Shown here: piece by piece, positions 35,225-47,600 of the stretch | Layout of the letters: each line of letters opens with the position of its first letter | How positions within the stretch are numbered: the stretch's first letter is position 1 | Assembly: GCA_030063045.1 (NCBI GenBank) | Contig: JAQSEB010000019.1 | Span: 62,001-126,000 of the forward strand | Direction: 5' to 3' | From: Pratylenchus scribneri | Lineage: Eukaryota > Nematoda > Chromadorea > Rhabditida > Pratylenchidae | Length of the DNA stretch: 64,000 nucleotides | Notes under the pieces: model-generated | Told to the model about the DNA's origin: nothing | Seen by the model: only the letters and a program-made list of their open reading frames with translations | Database searches by the model: none | Translations under genes and position numbers: made by a program

Positions 35225-35465
35225 AATTATTTGCAAAGCTGTGCTTTTCACAATTCCCAAGTCCCAATTCTCGGACTCCGACATTTTCAAATTTCGACTA
35301 TGACTCCTGCTCTGCTGCTGGACACCGAGCTTTTCATTTTTTGACTCCGACACCAATCCCGGAGCCGATCTATAATCTAGCTAGTTCCGACTCCGGAATA
35401 TCGGTCTACGGGAATTTTTTTTTAAATTCTGACCCCGATTTAATCCGGATTCATTTTTTGTAAAT
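35225..35465. repeat. GC-richer dispersed repeat with CTCCGAC motifs
   Basis: Lies in the last intron of FL3. Contains GGACTCCGACATTTTC, TGACTCCGACACCAATCC, TTCCGACTCCGGAATATC and a final GACCCCGATTTAATCCGG. Composition differs sharply from its surroundings, as expected of an inserted element. FL1 and FL2 lack it. Confidence 0.45.
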
Positions 35466-36483
35466 TTAATCTTTAAAAATTTTCACCGAATTTTAAGATT
35501 AAAAACAAGTGCAAATACATGTTAAAATTTATTGTTTTAAATAATTTGCATCTTACTTGGAAAGGGACAAGGGAGTTTTTTTTATTTATTATTCCAAAAA
35601 TGTTTAATTTTGATAATATTTTATTATAAATTTTGAAAATTATTAAAACTATAAAATTTTTGAAATAAATAAAAGAACAAAGCCTAACGAGTTAAAGAAA
35701 AAGGACACTTTAATATTTTTTATATTTTCAGATTTATTAGTTGATAAATCAATTTCCCCTTTTAAATATTAACTGGAAAAATAATAATAAAAATTTATCT
35801 TCTAATCTTTGCTCAAGAAAATTGTGGTAGAATAAAATAATATAATTCTAATAAGGTAGAAAATGTAAGAGAAAAAACCTTTTCTGGTGGCAGAATAATT
35901 TGTAAATTCACCATCAAAATTATTTTTTCCCCTCAAATTCTCCCAATAATCAGTGGCTATTTTTGCCGAAATTGTAGTCAATATTTTGTGATCTGGCCCA
36001 GCCGTTTTCTCATCCAATGGCATTTTTTCAATTGTTTGTGGTTCTGACCAATTATTCTCAGCCCATTGAGGCAGCAATTCCATTGAATTAGCTTTGAAGG
36101 GATATGGACCTGGGAAAATGGTACATTTTGATAATAAACATTTGGGTGAATTTAGAAGGCTACTCGAATTTAACGCATTGATTAGCAATAATTAAAATTA
36201 TTTTCAATTCAGCATTTTGATGATATTTAAAAGATCCATTAAAATATAATTGCCAGCAAATTATAGCCAAATAAAATGAAAACTGCCCGATTTTGGCTTA
36301 GTTTACTATCATTTTTTGGACATAAAATTTTAAAATTTAAATTAAATCTATTAATTCTTTTTTTAACCTACTCATAAAAATCAGGGATATAAAATTTTAC
36401 CAAATTTGTAAGTTAATTCATTTGAAATAATAATGATTTAATGCAGAAATTTAGCTTTACAACACATCATTTAATTCTCTTAC

Positions 36484-36628
36484 CAGGGCCCCGTTTCAAT
36501 TCCAACTTTTAACTTTAACTTTGAACTTTTGGAAGGGAAAAATTTCAAAGTTACTTTTAACTTTGAATTTTTAGAAGGGAAAAAAATTCAAAGTTAAAAG
36601 TTAAAGTTGGAATTGAAATGGGGCCCAG
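36484..36628. mobile_element. 139-bp palindromic insertion at FL3 splice donor
   Basis: GGCCCCGTTTCAATTCCAAC (36487 on) and its complement ending at 36625 form nearly perfect arms with AACTTTTAACTTTGAA inside. CAG repeats flank it (36484-36486, 36626-36628), a 3-bp target duplication. It separates the exon end TATACTG from the donor gtaaga. FL1 and FL2 show the empty site. Short duplication and GGCCC ends suggest a PIF/Harbinger-like element, tentatively. Confidence 0.8.
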
Positions 36629-38099
36629 TATATTTTTGTTGATACGCCATCATCAATAGATCCAATCTCCATGGTCTTGTCTTCAGAGCAGCCAAAGTCT
36701 TCACATCCAAGCCAAATTTGCCTTTACGCATTGTAAAATATTCCGAGAGGATTTGCAAATTCTCTTTCCGAAAAACTGGTTTTAGAATCCATTCATATTC
36801 TGGTTTTGTCCGACTTGCAATCATAGCTTGGCCAAGTGAAATTGTTTCACTATTATGTTTGCGAACATAGTCATTTTGCCAATCGAATTTCATGAAATTG
36901 TCGAGTGTTGGAATGGTTCGAGGAGAAGAGAACAAATGGCCAAGGGTTGCCAGCAGACGAGCTTCTGTCTGAGTGTAACGAAATGATTGGCATATAAAAT
37001 AGAGAAAAATATAACGGAATTTTTTTTTATAAAATATGCTTGATGAAAAATTAGCACTTTGATAATATTGAATAAATGTAGAAATTTATTAGGTAACTGG
37101 CAAAAATCGTTTCTTCTTTTTTATATTTAAATTATAAATGAAAAAATTATTATAAAATCACAAGTGTGGATTTTAGGTCGAAAAATTGCAAAATAAGTGC
37201 CAATATTTGTTTAATTGCCATTTGCCAAAATAGATTTCGGGGAGGATAAATTGATATGAATTATGAAGCAAGATTCAATAAATTTCAAATTTTTTTTTTA
37301 AATTTTAGACTTATACAAATTAATAATAAATAAATTTCACAATGATGAAAAACCCGAATCTAGGCCTATAAAATTTATGTGCAATTTCCATTTTAATTTT
37401 CACAATGGATTTTGGGTTGATTCTCAAAAATTTTAAAATTTATTAAACTCACAGCGGTTGCCTTCTTATGGAACAATAAATCATCAGCTTCTGGCACTAT
37501 GAATGGCTTTGGCTTCACAATTTGGGCCAAAACATCTACGGCATGTTTAAATGCTTCTACCAATTCTTCTTCACTGCATTCTTCCAACTTTTTGACTTCA
37601 AATTGTCGAATTTGTTTTTGCGATTTCAATGTTTTTGCAGCCAATTTTGACCATTTTGACAAATTTTCTAATCTTTTTGTAATAGTTTGGGTTCTAAAAG
37701 AATTGACTCGTTGGGACAAATTTCTTGAATCTGCCATTTTATTTATTTTATTTTATTTTTCTTCTTGTTCTTTCTTTTTTAACTTTTCTTCTTCCGCTGT
37801 TGGCAATGGAATTTTTATTGTTTTTTTGTCCAATTCCTTGCTAAATCCAACAATTGACATTTTCAATTTTGCCAATTCCCCTGCCAATTTTTCTTCCACT
37901 CTTTTGTCCATTAATTCTTCGAATCGTTCTCGGTCACTTTGTTGTTTTTGTTGCACATCAATCGTTGGTTTCTTTTTCTCTTTAACTTCAACAATTTCAT
38001 CCGTATCTTCTTCCTCTTCTTCATCTACTTCCACTTCCATCTACAATAATGTTGATAAATTTAGAAATATTTTATTTATCAAAAACCCCTTTAAATTGA

Positions 38100-38440
38100 C
38101 GAAAAGAGTATTGAAAATGCCGAAAAGCATTTAATGGGTTTCAGCGGTTTTTGTTAGACCCCCAAAACCAATACCAAATTGATGGATCCCGTTGAGAAGC
38201 ATCATTTTCTTATTTTTTTCCTTGGATTTAATCATTTTCAATTTATCAATTTTGAATCAAAAATAAAATAATTTTAATACGCTTTAAATTTGGCCAATAA
38301 CAATATATGCATTTCGATACGGCTTGAAGAGCTCTATCTAACAGTTATAGGGTTTGAGGGTCTAGGACTAGGACAAACTACTTTACCTTTGTAAGCTTTT
38401 AGGCATTTTCAATAATTTTTAGCATTTTCTATTCTTTTCT
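38100..38440. mobile_element. Foldback element, TTTGTCCTA family, copy 2
   Basis: Lies in an FL3 intron. Left arm TTGAAAATGCCGAAAAGCAT...AGACCCCCAAAACC; right arm, complemented, TTGAAAATGCCTAAAAGCTT...CTAGACCCTCAAACCC. Same ends as the element at 61040-61370. Confidence 0.5.
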
Positions 38441-40031
38441 GGAATTTCTATTTTTTTCAGCAAATTAATTCTAAATTTACTAATTTTTTTGGTATTTTTA
38501 TATTTTTAACCCATATTTTTAAATAAAATATTTTTAAATAATATATTTTTAAATTTTAAGAATATTTATTCTTTTTTAAAAATCAAATTTAATTTTTATT
38601 AGTCAAAAATTTATTATTACTAACCTTCTTATCTCCTACTTCATAATTATGCAAATGCAAAAAATCGATTCCATGGGTTACAAAAAAGATATCCCTTTCT
38701 TCCGATCCTCGATTTTTCATATTAAAATAAGCTTTCATAAATTTTGCTTCATTCTTTGCTAAATTTGATCTTCCGAATTCATCATGAGAATGACCTGTTT
38801 CGCCAGTTTCTTTATCTTCGCCCATTTCCATTTTTGCCAATGCCAAAAACATTTGCTCCTTTAAACCTTCATCTTTCATCCACAATTCTAATTGACTTGA
38901 ACCATCCAAAGGGAAAGAACCATCATAATTTTTTGTTCTGGATGAAGTCAACAAATCCGCATGAATAATACTAAATTATTTAAATTAATTAGAAAAATTA
39001 AAAATAATTTGCATTTTACTTTTGAATTGTGTCCAATGCTTCTTCCATTTTAATTTCATTCGCTGATTTTTCCATAATTTTTTGGGTTTTTTTATTTTTT
39101 TCAGCTTCAATTTTTTCAATTTCTTCAATTATTTTTTGGGGGTCATCAAAAATTTGTCCATTAATTTGGGCAAATTGCGCCTTTCCCGTCGGAGATGCCA
39201 ACAAAAATTGATTACTCAATAACTAAATTTTAAAAAATAAAAATAATTTATTAAAAATTAATTAAATATTTAGTTTTTGCATTAAACCCAAAATTTGAAA
39301 ATTATTAAAAAAATTGTTTTACTAATTTTTATATGTCCAAAAAATTTCGGATTTTATTTTAAAATTCATTTAAAGCAATTTTAAATAAATCAATTATTTT
39401 ATTCAAAAATTTTATGGGGTTCAAAACTTTTATAGTTTAAAGAATTTAAATATTTTTATTTTTTTATTATATTTTTGAAATTATTGAAAATATTCATTTT
39501 TTTAATTATTATTACCATCTTTTATATTTTTTCGGCAACCACCTAGCTTTCTTTGATATAATTAAAAAAAACTCACATAATAAGGGATTTTTGCCATTCG
39601 AAGATAACAAAGAATTTGCAATGCCGGCATTGAAATATGGGCAAATTTGTTGGTTGGCGGTGTCATAAATAAATAGACGAAATCTTGGAGGGCCATTTCA
39701 TTGGATGTGGGCACAAGTATCAGATCATTCAATGGATTATTAGAAGAGGCCTGATGATGGTGGGTGGTTTGCAATTCGTAGAGCAATGCTTAAAAAAATT
39801 TATTAATATAAATATTTTATTAGATCTATAAATTCTGGTGCAGTAAAAATTAATTAAGATTATTTGTCAAATACTTCAAAATTTCTAAAATATTTTGAGT
39901 TCTCGAAAATCCAACGAAACAATCTAAAAGTCTTAAACCCAATTAATTTGACTGAATGAAAATAATCAAAAATTACCATTTGTTTGATGTAAACAAAGAG
40001 CAAGGAAGACAATAAAAATGTAAGGATTCAT

Positions 40032-41452
40032 TTTTCTGATAATTAAAATTTAATTTTTCCGTTTAAAAATTACAAAGAATAAAATGGAAAGGAATAAATA
40101 ATTTTATTTTTTTTTAAATTAATTGATAATAAAAATAATTTATCTTGAAGAATGAGGGAAATTGTGAGCTGGCAAATAAAATTTAGGCTAATAGGTAATG
40201 CGCAAATTTGGGAATGGAATCCGAACCCGATGATGAGGAGCTCAATGACAGCAAATCAAGTTCAGGGCCAAGGCTAAATATATGGAAAATTTGTGGTTTG
40301 TAAAAATGAAAAGGTGAATGTATGTGGGAGGGGGAATGGGGATGGAGAATTTTTTTGTTGGTGGCAGATGGGCCAGAGAAGCAAAAATGTGATTTGGGCC
40401 CGCGGAAATGGGCAAATTGGATGAATTTTTAGGGAAAAGGTAAATTGGGCCAATTGACCAAGGGGAAAGGAATGAAAGAATGTATTGAATTAGGGTGGAA
40501 ACTGGAAAGGCATCATCGCCACTTTTGATAAATGCCGAAAAGCCAACAACTAATTTTGGAGCTTTTCATTGGCGGGCTTGTCATATCCCATCATCTTATT
40601 TGGGCCAAATTTTCTATTTTTATATATTTTCATTTAATCAAAGCAAAGTGGAAAATTTTTAATTAAATAAAAATAACAATGGAAAATTCGTAAATTGGCC
40701 TATTTTCATTGAGGCCAAAACCTAAAATTCATGAATGAGAGAACTGTTTTTTCTATAAATCAAGCATTCATTAATCAAATCTTTTATGGGATGTCATAAT
40801 AGCAATAGAAAAGATAAGAGAAAAAATTTTTCTTGGATAAGTTTATGCATTCTAAATCTTATACCATTCGATTGAGCTCATCGAGATGCATCGATTGATG
40901 TAATTTTTGTCCCGGTTTGACCAAAATTCGTTATATTAAACGTCTATTCTGCCTGCGAGGCCATTTTTAGTTTCCACCTGCGGACCATTTTTGCTAAAAT
41001 TTTTATAGCACGGCCATTTTAGATTAAATTTTTCACTGATGGGGTGATATAAAATTAATTTTATGTTTATTCTAATTTCAAGCCAAATTACTAAATAATA
41101 AGTTAAAAATATAGTATAAAAATTTTGGAAAACATTTATTTAGTTTGCTTTTTTATGAGATTTTAAGCATGACAGATTTTTGCCCTTATTTTGAAAATGC
41201 ACGATTTTTGCCATATTTTTAGACCCGAAAGTCAGATTTTTGAGTTTTTGGAGATGGCACTTGGCACCTCTGTCTAAATGCCAATTGATGCGTTTCCATG
41301 AGATCTATCGAATGGTTGATCTTTCGAAAAAAATTGACACATATCAAAAAAAAGTCTTGCTTTCTTAAAAAATGACATATTCATTTTATTCAATTTGAAA
41401 TAAAATTCACAATTAATTTCATTTTCCTTTAACAAATTTAATATATTCGACA
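40032..41452. other. FL3-CR3 spacer
   Basis: The 5' flank of FL3 with the shared CCAAT-type block at 40395-40465 and the conserved CGCCACTTTTG...CCAACAAC segment. Diverged inverted ends (ACCATTCGATTGAGCTCATC at 40864, and the near complement of ATGAGATCTATCGAATGG at ~41298) mark another foldback insertion between about 40840 and 41330. Confidence 0.45.
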
Positions 41453-41921
41453 TTATCGGCCAAATGAATCTGTGAGGCATTTATTGCGGCATGCATTGAA
41501 TTTGAGTATGCACCGATTCATGCAAACTTCACCGCCATAGCAAGGCGCCTGGCAAGGGGCCAATGCCGCATAACAACCATCGTAGCAAAGTTGCAAAGCA
41601 GAAGATGACGAAGTAGTGCCGGTGCCGGTTAAATCCTGCTGCTGGGCACTGAATTTCAAATATTTTATTTTTGCTAATTTTTTAAAAACAAGCTTCTAAG
41701 GATTGCCATTGTCCTTTTCAATATAATGAGGCTTAATAAATTCTAAATATTCTTCTTTTTGAAAGAATTAAAAATAAATTATTTAAGCATTTGATTTTAT
41801 TATATTTATTAAATATTTTATTACATTTTTCGCTATTTCAAAATAAAAATTATTACCTTGCAAAATATGGATCCGAAATTGCCAAATGAAGAAAAATAAT
41901 CGGAAGGAAGAGGACAAACAT
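41453..41921 (-). CDS. CR3: small secreted CX3C-repeat cysteine-rich protein
   Basis: Two exons (41921-41857, 41648-41453) encode 86 residues. Signal peptide MFVLFLPIIFLHLAIS is nearly identical to CR1, with the same phase 2 intron. A Gln/Ser/Thr-rich spacer (AQQQDLTGTGTTSSSS) precedes eight cysteines spaced CX3C-X6-CX3C-X5-CX3C-X6-CX3C, ending KCLTDSFGR. It is 5' of FL3 on the same strand, the same arrangement as CR1 with FL1. No known family is recognised. Confidence 0.75.
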
Positions 41922-42854
41922 TGGTGAAATTCGAATATTCTATATTTGAAGGGGAAATTTAAAATTTGGATGGAGATGAATAAAAATATTAAAAAATAAG
42001 CTGACAATTCTAAATGGAATGGGCCATTTTCGCATTTTATTTAAAACGTTTAAAATCGCATAAATTTATTCTCAAATAAATTTTTTATTGGAGAAAGCTT
42101 TTATTCCCATTCCCATTCCTCCTTAAAGTGTAATAAAATAGATTCAAAAATTCTTTTTATGAAAAGAGGCAATTGGCAAACAATTGAATGGGGGAAATGA
42201 TTCTTTTAAAACATTACTGATCACCAAAAATATTTTTTGGAAAGTTCAATCATACAAAAATTGGTTATTTGCATAAATTTGAATCTATTTATTCTGCTCA
42301 TAAATTTTTTAGTTTATTTCTATTCATGAATAATTTTTGTGCGGATTTTAGTTCACAAGTATGGCCGGAGCTGGCAAATTGACAAATTGTCGATAAAAAT
42401 ACTTAAATGGAAAATGAATGTGAATTGTGAATATTTGTTTGATTAAAAGCTTATTGTTTCGTCCTTTCCCATTTTGATTTAAAAAGAATTAATTATCAAC
42501 TTTTTAAAATTCAAAAATAAAATTTGACAAAAAAGAATAAAAAGGGAAAACTTAGAAAATATTTAACTAAATAAATTATAGGACAAATTCATTTAAATTA
42601 TTGGTCTTTTGTCGATTATCTGAAATCTGAATTCAGATTTTGTTCAGCCCCAAAGCCACTTTGCTCTTCTTTAATTATTCCTTTTGTTTCACCCATCATT
42701 ATTCTAGGATAACTACATTATTATTATTATCTCACGGCCCTAGGACTAGGTTAGAATCATTCTATGTTTGGGAGGAGCATAGGATATCCAAAATCTGCAC
42801 ACCCAGATAACCGATAAGTACCAATTATTTTATTTGAATACTTTAAGAATTATT
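41922..42854. other. CR3-CR4 spacer
   Basis: CR3 5' flank sharing blocks with that of CR1. At 42690-42830 lies a fragment ending GATAACCGATAAGTACC, related to the GGTACTT MITE family. No gene is recognised. Confidence 0.4.
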
Positions 42855-43194
42855 TTAAAATTCCGAATTATTCTTCTGATCACATTTTGCTTTACATTCC
42901 GCGAATTTTTGTTCTTTGCAATTTGCTCGACAATATTTGCAGCCTTGACATTCCGTCTCACATTGGGCCAATTGTTGGGCGCACTTTTCATGGCACGAAG
43001 TGGCTACCGATGGAGAGGATGAATCCGCCTCACTAAAATTTTTATATTTTTTAGTAACAATTATTATATATTAAATTTATTTATAATTTTATCCTTTTTA
43101 TTTTATTTAGATTTAATTTAATTTTAATTAAATTTTACTTTTTAAAATTTAACATGGCAAAAAATAAAATGATGAAAATTAAAATTATTTTCAT
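42855..43194 (-). CDS. CR4: divergent secreted cysteine-rich protein
   Basis: Two exons (43194-43139, 43032-42855) encode 77 residues. Exon 1 is a signal peptide, MKIILIFIILFFAMLN, joined in phase 2 (AAAAA|gtaaaa to tttag|T). The mature protein has nine cysteines: CX3C-X6-CX3C-X2-C-X2-CX3C-X7-CX3C when aligned to CR1/CR3, i.e. the same CX3C framework with one extra cysteine in the middle loop. Charge is also different (Lys/Glu/Gln rich). It shares intron position and phase with the other CR genes, so a common origin is likely. Function unknown. Confidence 0.7.
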
Positions 43195-44655
43195 TGGAAT
43201 AGTTCGATAAAATTGATTTATTCTCCCGAATAAATTTGTTCCAATTTTAGGAAAATTTTTTGAAATAATTTATGCCTCAACCAATCGACATTTGCCATAT
43301 TTATAAAAATTCAAATTAAAAATGCATAGACAAAATTAGAAAGGATTTAAATTTTTATGTTTATTCAGCAGTTTGCGTCACGAAATATAAAAAATAATTT
43401 AAAATTAATTTTTAACAAACTTGGAATTGGAATGGAAATGAATTATTTGAATTTATGAACAAATCTTTCTCATTAATTAACAATGATATCAAATTCCAAA
43501 AATATGATTATTGATTGTTTATCAAAGGGCCAATTCCCCACCTCACCCCATTTCATATCATAAATTTTATTAAAAAAATTACATTTTCATCCATTGAAGA
43601 AAAATGTTATACAATTAAGTATTATCTTTTCTTCTTTTATGCATAAATTTTGTGACTTGCGTTCTTCTATTTTGTCTACCACTACAAATTTTCAAGTAAA
43701 AATACAAACAAAAACCAACCACATCGAAGAAATAATTTTGTACTTTAAAAAGATTTAAAATAATCCCCTGACTTAAGACTACAAATAATCCCCTTTATCA
43801 GCAGGAAGGAAGTGCAATCTATGAAAATTCAAGAGACATTTCACAGAGACAGTTCTAATTTAAAAATAACCCAAAATGTTTTCATTTAAAAATTCAAAAA
43901 AATTAATTTTTTTCTGATTGAATTTTTATTTTTTTACTTACAATAATTAAATGAGAATATTAAAATTAATTCTTCTCAAAAATTCAGCTAAATATAACTT
44001 TAACATGTTTTGAATTTTATCTTCATTATTTTTCTTTGTTTCTGCCATTTTTTTGAATTATTTTCATCTAAAAATGATGCAAAAGCTGATCAGCTTTTGA
44101 CCAACACAACGTTAATTTTTATAATTTTATGTTTTATCAAAGTATAAAATTTTGAAAATTTTACTTAATTACAATTTAAAATTATATATGAATGTAAAAG
44201 AAGAATGGATTCATGAACAAATCCTATTCACATTAATTAACAATGATATTAAAATTAATTAAAAAAACACAATTCATTCTTTTTATTTAATTTTTTTGAG
44301 TTTATGCTCTGTTTTATGCACTTTTGTGGCGAATGTAGTGATAACTGATTAGTAAATGAATATGATGGACATTTTCCCATTTTTTTTGTTTAATTGCTAA
44401 GGTTTGTGCTCTGTTTTTGCACTTTTGTGGCAAATGTAGTGAATGTAGTAATAAACATTTTCTCAAAATATAATTGATGACTGAATATCATGTAGAATAA
44501 TTTCTCAAATTTATATTGACCATTTTAAATATAAATTTTATTCCGATTTAATTGGTAACCAATTTTTTTAAATTTAAAATTTTTCTGTAAAAAATAAAAA
44601 TAATACTAAAATTTATTCCCCTCACAAATTCAGATACCAAATTAAAAATTGTCAA
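43195..44655. other. Intergenic between CR4 and UGT-A
   Basis: Divergent upstream region of CR4 and UGT-A, AT-rich. Two similar blocks (43950-44120 and 44560-44720 share AAATTCAGATA/AGCTAAAT, TTTGTTTCTGCCA and TTTTCATCTAAAAATGATGC-like strings) suggest a remnant duplicate of the UGT first exon near 44030-44090. No intact gene. Confidence 0.4.
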
Positions 44656-47600
44656 ATGTCTCCCTTGAATTTTGCATTCACAATTTTCCTTTGTTTCTGC
44701 CACTTTTCTGATTCAACTTCATCCAAAAATGAAGTCAATAGCAGCCCAAAAAGGCGGCTCAAAATTCTTGTCCATGATCCTTCTTTGGGTTTCAGTCATT
44801 CCCAATTTTTGGGTGCAATTGCGGACACACTTCAAGAGGCCGGTCATGAAGTGGTGAGTTTATTTTATTTCTTACCAATTTTCTTTAAAAATAATTATTT
44901 AGGCAAATTGACTATTTCTGGAAAAAAAATTATAGCCAAAATACATATATTAGTAAAAAATTAATTAATATTTTGACACATTATTTGAAAAAATTCGTCT
45001 TTTATGTAAAATTTATTTTAAATAGATTATAAATTCATGTGCAAAATGACTAGTTAAAATTTAAAATTACTGCCATAAAATAAAAAATTTTATAATTCCA
45101 ATTGTTCCCTATTCAGCATTATTTCAAAATTATTTCGGACCAGTATTCCCGAAAAAATGTGACCCAATTGGTCAAGCATATTTACAAGCATGAACCACGA
45201 TTTATTGACCTAAAGAAAATTGCAGTGGAAGAATTGGGTGGCGTCAAAAATGCATTTTCTGGCCTTTGGCCAACTTTAAATGTTTTCAGTCATACATTTG
45301 TTGACATATTTCCGGTGTTCATAGCCATGTGTGAAGGTAAAAAATTAAAAATAAATAAAAGAAATTAAATTATTAATTATTTTTTTAAATTTTCATATCA
45401 TTTTGAATTCTAACTGTTTCTTTAAAAATTTTTTATTTTATATCGAGATAATTTATATTAACAACATTTAATTTTTATGGGAAAATAATTTTTATTACTT
45501 AAAATAATTTTTTTAATTCGGAATTTTCTAAAGCACAAAATATTTAATTACAATAAATATATAATTAAAAATTATAAAAAAAATATAAAAATTAATATCA
45601 AATTTACCATCTAGAAATGGTCAAAAACACGGAAATTTTGAACAAATTGACAAATGAACATTTCGATGTTGCCATTGCTGAGCCTGATTATTGCACAGCG
45701 GCAATACTCCACCGAATTGGGGCACACACAAAAATTGCCACATTCGCACTTCCTCCAATTCAAATTATCGCCAGACAATTTGCCATTCCCACATTCGCCA
45801 GCTTCAATCTAAGTAAAATAAGATTGATTAATAATTTAATTTGCCAAGCCATCGAAATTGTCTAAAAGGAATACATAAGGCCAAACTAATTAGAATAGTT
45901 TAAACCATATAACACTGCAAAATGCTCGTTAAGACTAAGACTCGTCGAATGTTACATTTTTATTAAAAAATAAACTAAATTTATGGGAAACAAAAAATGT
46001 ATGAAAAATGTTTACAAAAAAGTAAATCATTTTCCAGATACTGTTGTACCAAGCACGAATCCTTTGGAATCATCATTTTTTGCTCGACTTTTCAACTTTT
46101 ACAATGAATTTTTTGACTGGCTTTTCATCGATCAATTAGCTATAAATGCAGAAGTATAATAATATATTAAGAATTATATCAATTAAATTTATTATTTTAG
46201 GGACCACTTATCCGTGAAGCATTTGGCCCAAACATACCTTCAAAAGCAACCTTGTTTAAAAATTTTTCCCTAGTTTTATTCAATTCAAATCCGTTCTTTG
46301 AATTCGCACGACCAACTTCCAATAAATTAATTCATATTGGCGGTTTGGTGGATCAGAGAAATCAGAAAAAACAAAATTTGGATGGAGTAAATTTATGTTT
46401 TATTTTATTAAATTTTAAAAATTTTAATAGAAATTTAAAAAAATTATGGACAATGCCAAACATGGGGCAGTGCTGTTTTCTTTTGGTACAATTGCGGACA
46501 CGAGACAAATGAATGAAAGAATGCTAAATGCAATCATCAATGCATTTTCTGCATTTCCTCAAATCGAATTTCTGTGGAAATTGGACAAGGAAACAATGGA
46601 AAATAATTCGGCATTATTCGCAAATGCACCAAATGTTCATATATTTGATTGGGTTCCACAGTCTGCTATACTTGGTAGGTAAAATTTAATTAATAAATTG
46701 AAATAATTAAAGATGCTGTAAAATTTATTAAAAAATGGAAAATTATTATATTTAGTTAATGGATGTAAAAAATAAGATATTTTTTAAATTAAAAATTATT
46801 GATGATAACACTGACGATAATATATTTTTAGCAAATTTTTATGGAAAGTGAATTTGGCGAACATTTTACGGAAAGGAAAAATTCAAACATTTTGGCAAAC
46901 ATTTTTCGGAAAGGAAAAATACAAACATTTTGGCAAACATTTTTCGGAAAGGAAAAATTCAAACATTTTGGCAAACATTTTTCGGAAAGGAAAAATACAA
47001 ACATTTTGGCAAACATTTTTCGGAAAGGAAAAATACAAACATTTTGGCAAACATTTTCCGGAAAGGAAAAGGAAACATTTAGTTGACAACAATTTTGAAA
47101 GGATAAAAACACTTTTGTGAAAAATATTTAAGCGAATGTTTTGTATGAAAAATATCTTATACTTTCTTTCTTTTTATCTTTCAACTTTTTTAACTAAAAA
47201 ATTATAAATGCACTATAATTTAAATTAGAATTCCGATGAAAAAAATAAATACATTGAAAAAATATTTAGAACATCCAAATTTGATTGCATTCATCACTCA
47301 TTGTGGCCAAAACAGTATAAGTGAGGCGGCACGGAATGGCAAACCAATAATTGGCATCCCACTATTCCATGATCAACTTTATAATTCAATGTTAATTCGA
47401 CAAAAAGGAATGTCAATTAATTTGGATGTACGCGAATTAAATGGAGAAAAAGCCGAAAATGTGCTTATTTCTGCAATCAAAAATGTAAATTCATTCAAAA
47501 TTAAATATTAAATAAATATTTTGAGATTCTCTCTGATCCAAAATATCGACAGAATGCTGAGCTAATCAAGAAAAAGTTGGAATTGATGCCGTTTAAAGCC

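Larger units (their letters stand above)
34809..40031 (-). pseudogene. FL3: FAX/CDR-like paralogue with stop and insertion
   Basis: Exons 40031-39977, 39788-39577, 39222-39020, 38970-38625, 38040-37453 (exons 5 and 6 of FL1 and FL2 merged), 36968-36626, 36109-35879 and 35146-34809 align with FL1 and FL2. The signal peptide (MNPYIFIVFLALCLHQ) and thioredoxin-like region are intact. Two lesions disrupt it: an in-frame TAA at 37755-37753 in the KKKEQEE coiled coil, where a deletion removed residues found in FL1, and a 139-bp palindromic insertion at the exon 6 donor (36487-36625) that adds a stop. Apart from these, the frame is preserved throughout, so decay is recent. A truncated N-terminal product (~360 residues) ending at the stop remains possible. 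Confidence 0.75.

Noticed and set aside
37499..38134. 211-codon plus-strand open frame
   Set aside because: It is the antisense shadow of FL3 exon 5; the minus strand matches FL1 and FL2 with conserved splice sites.
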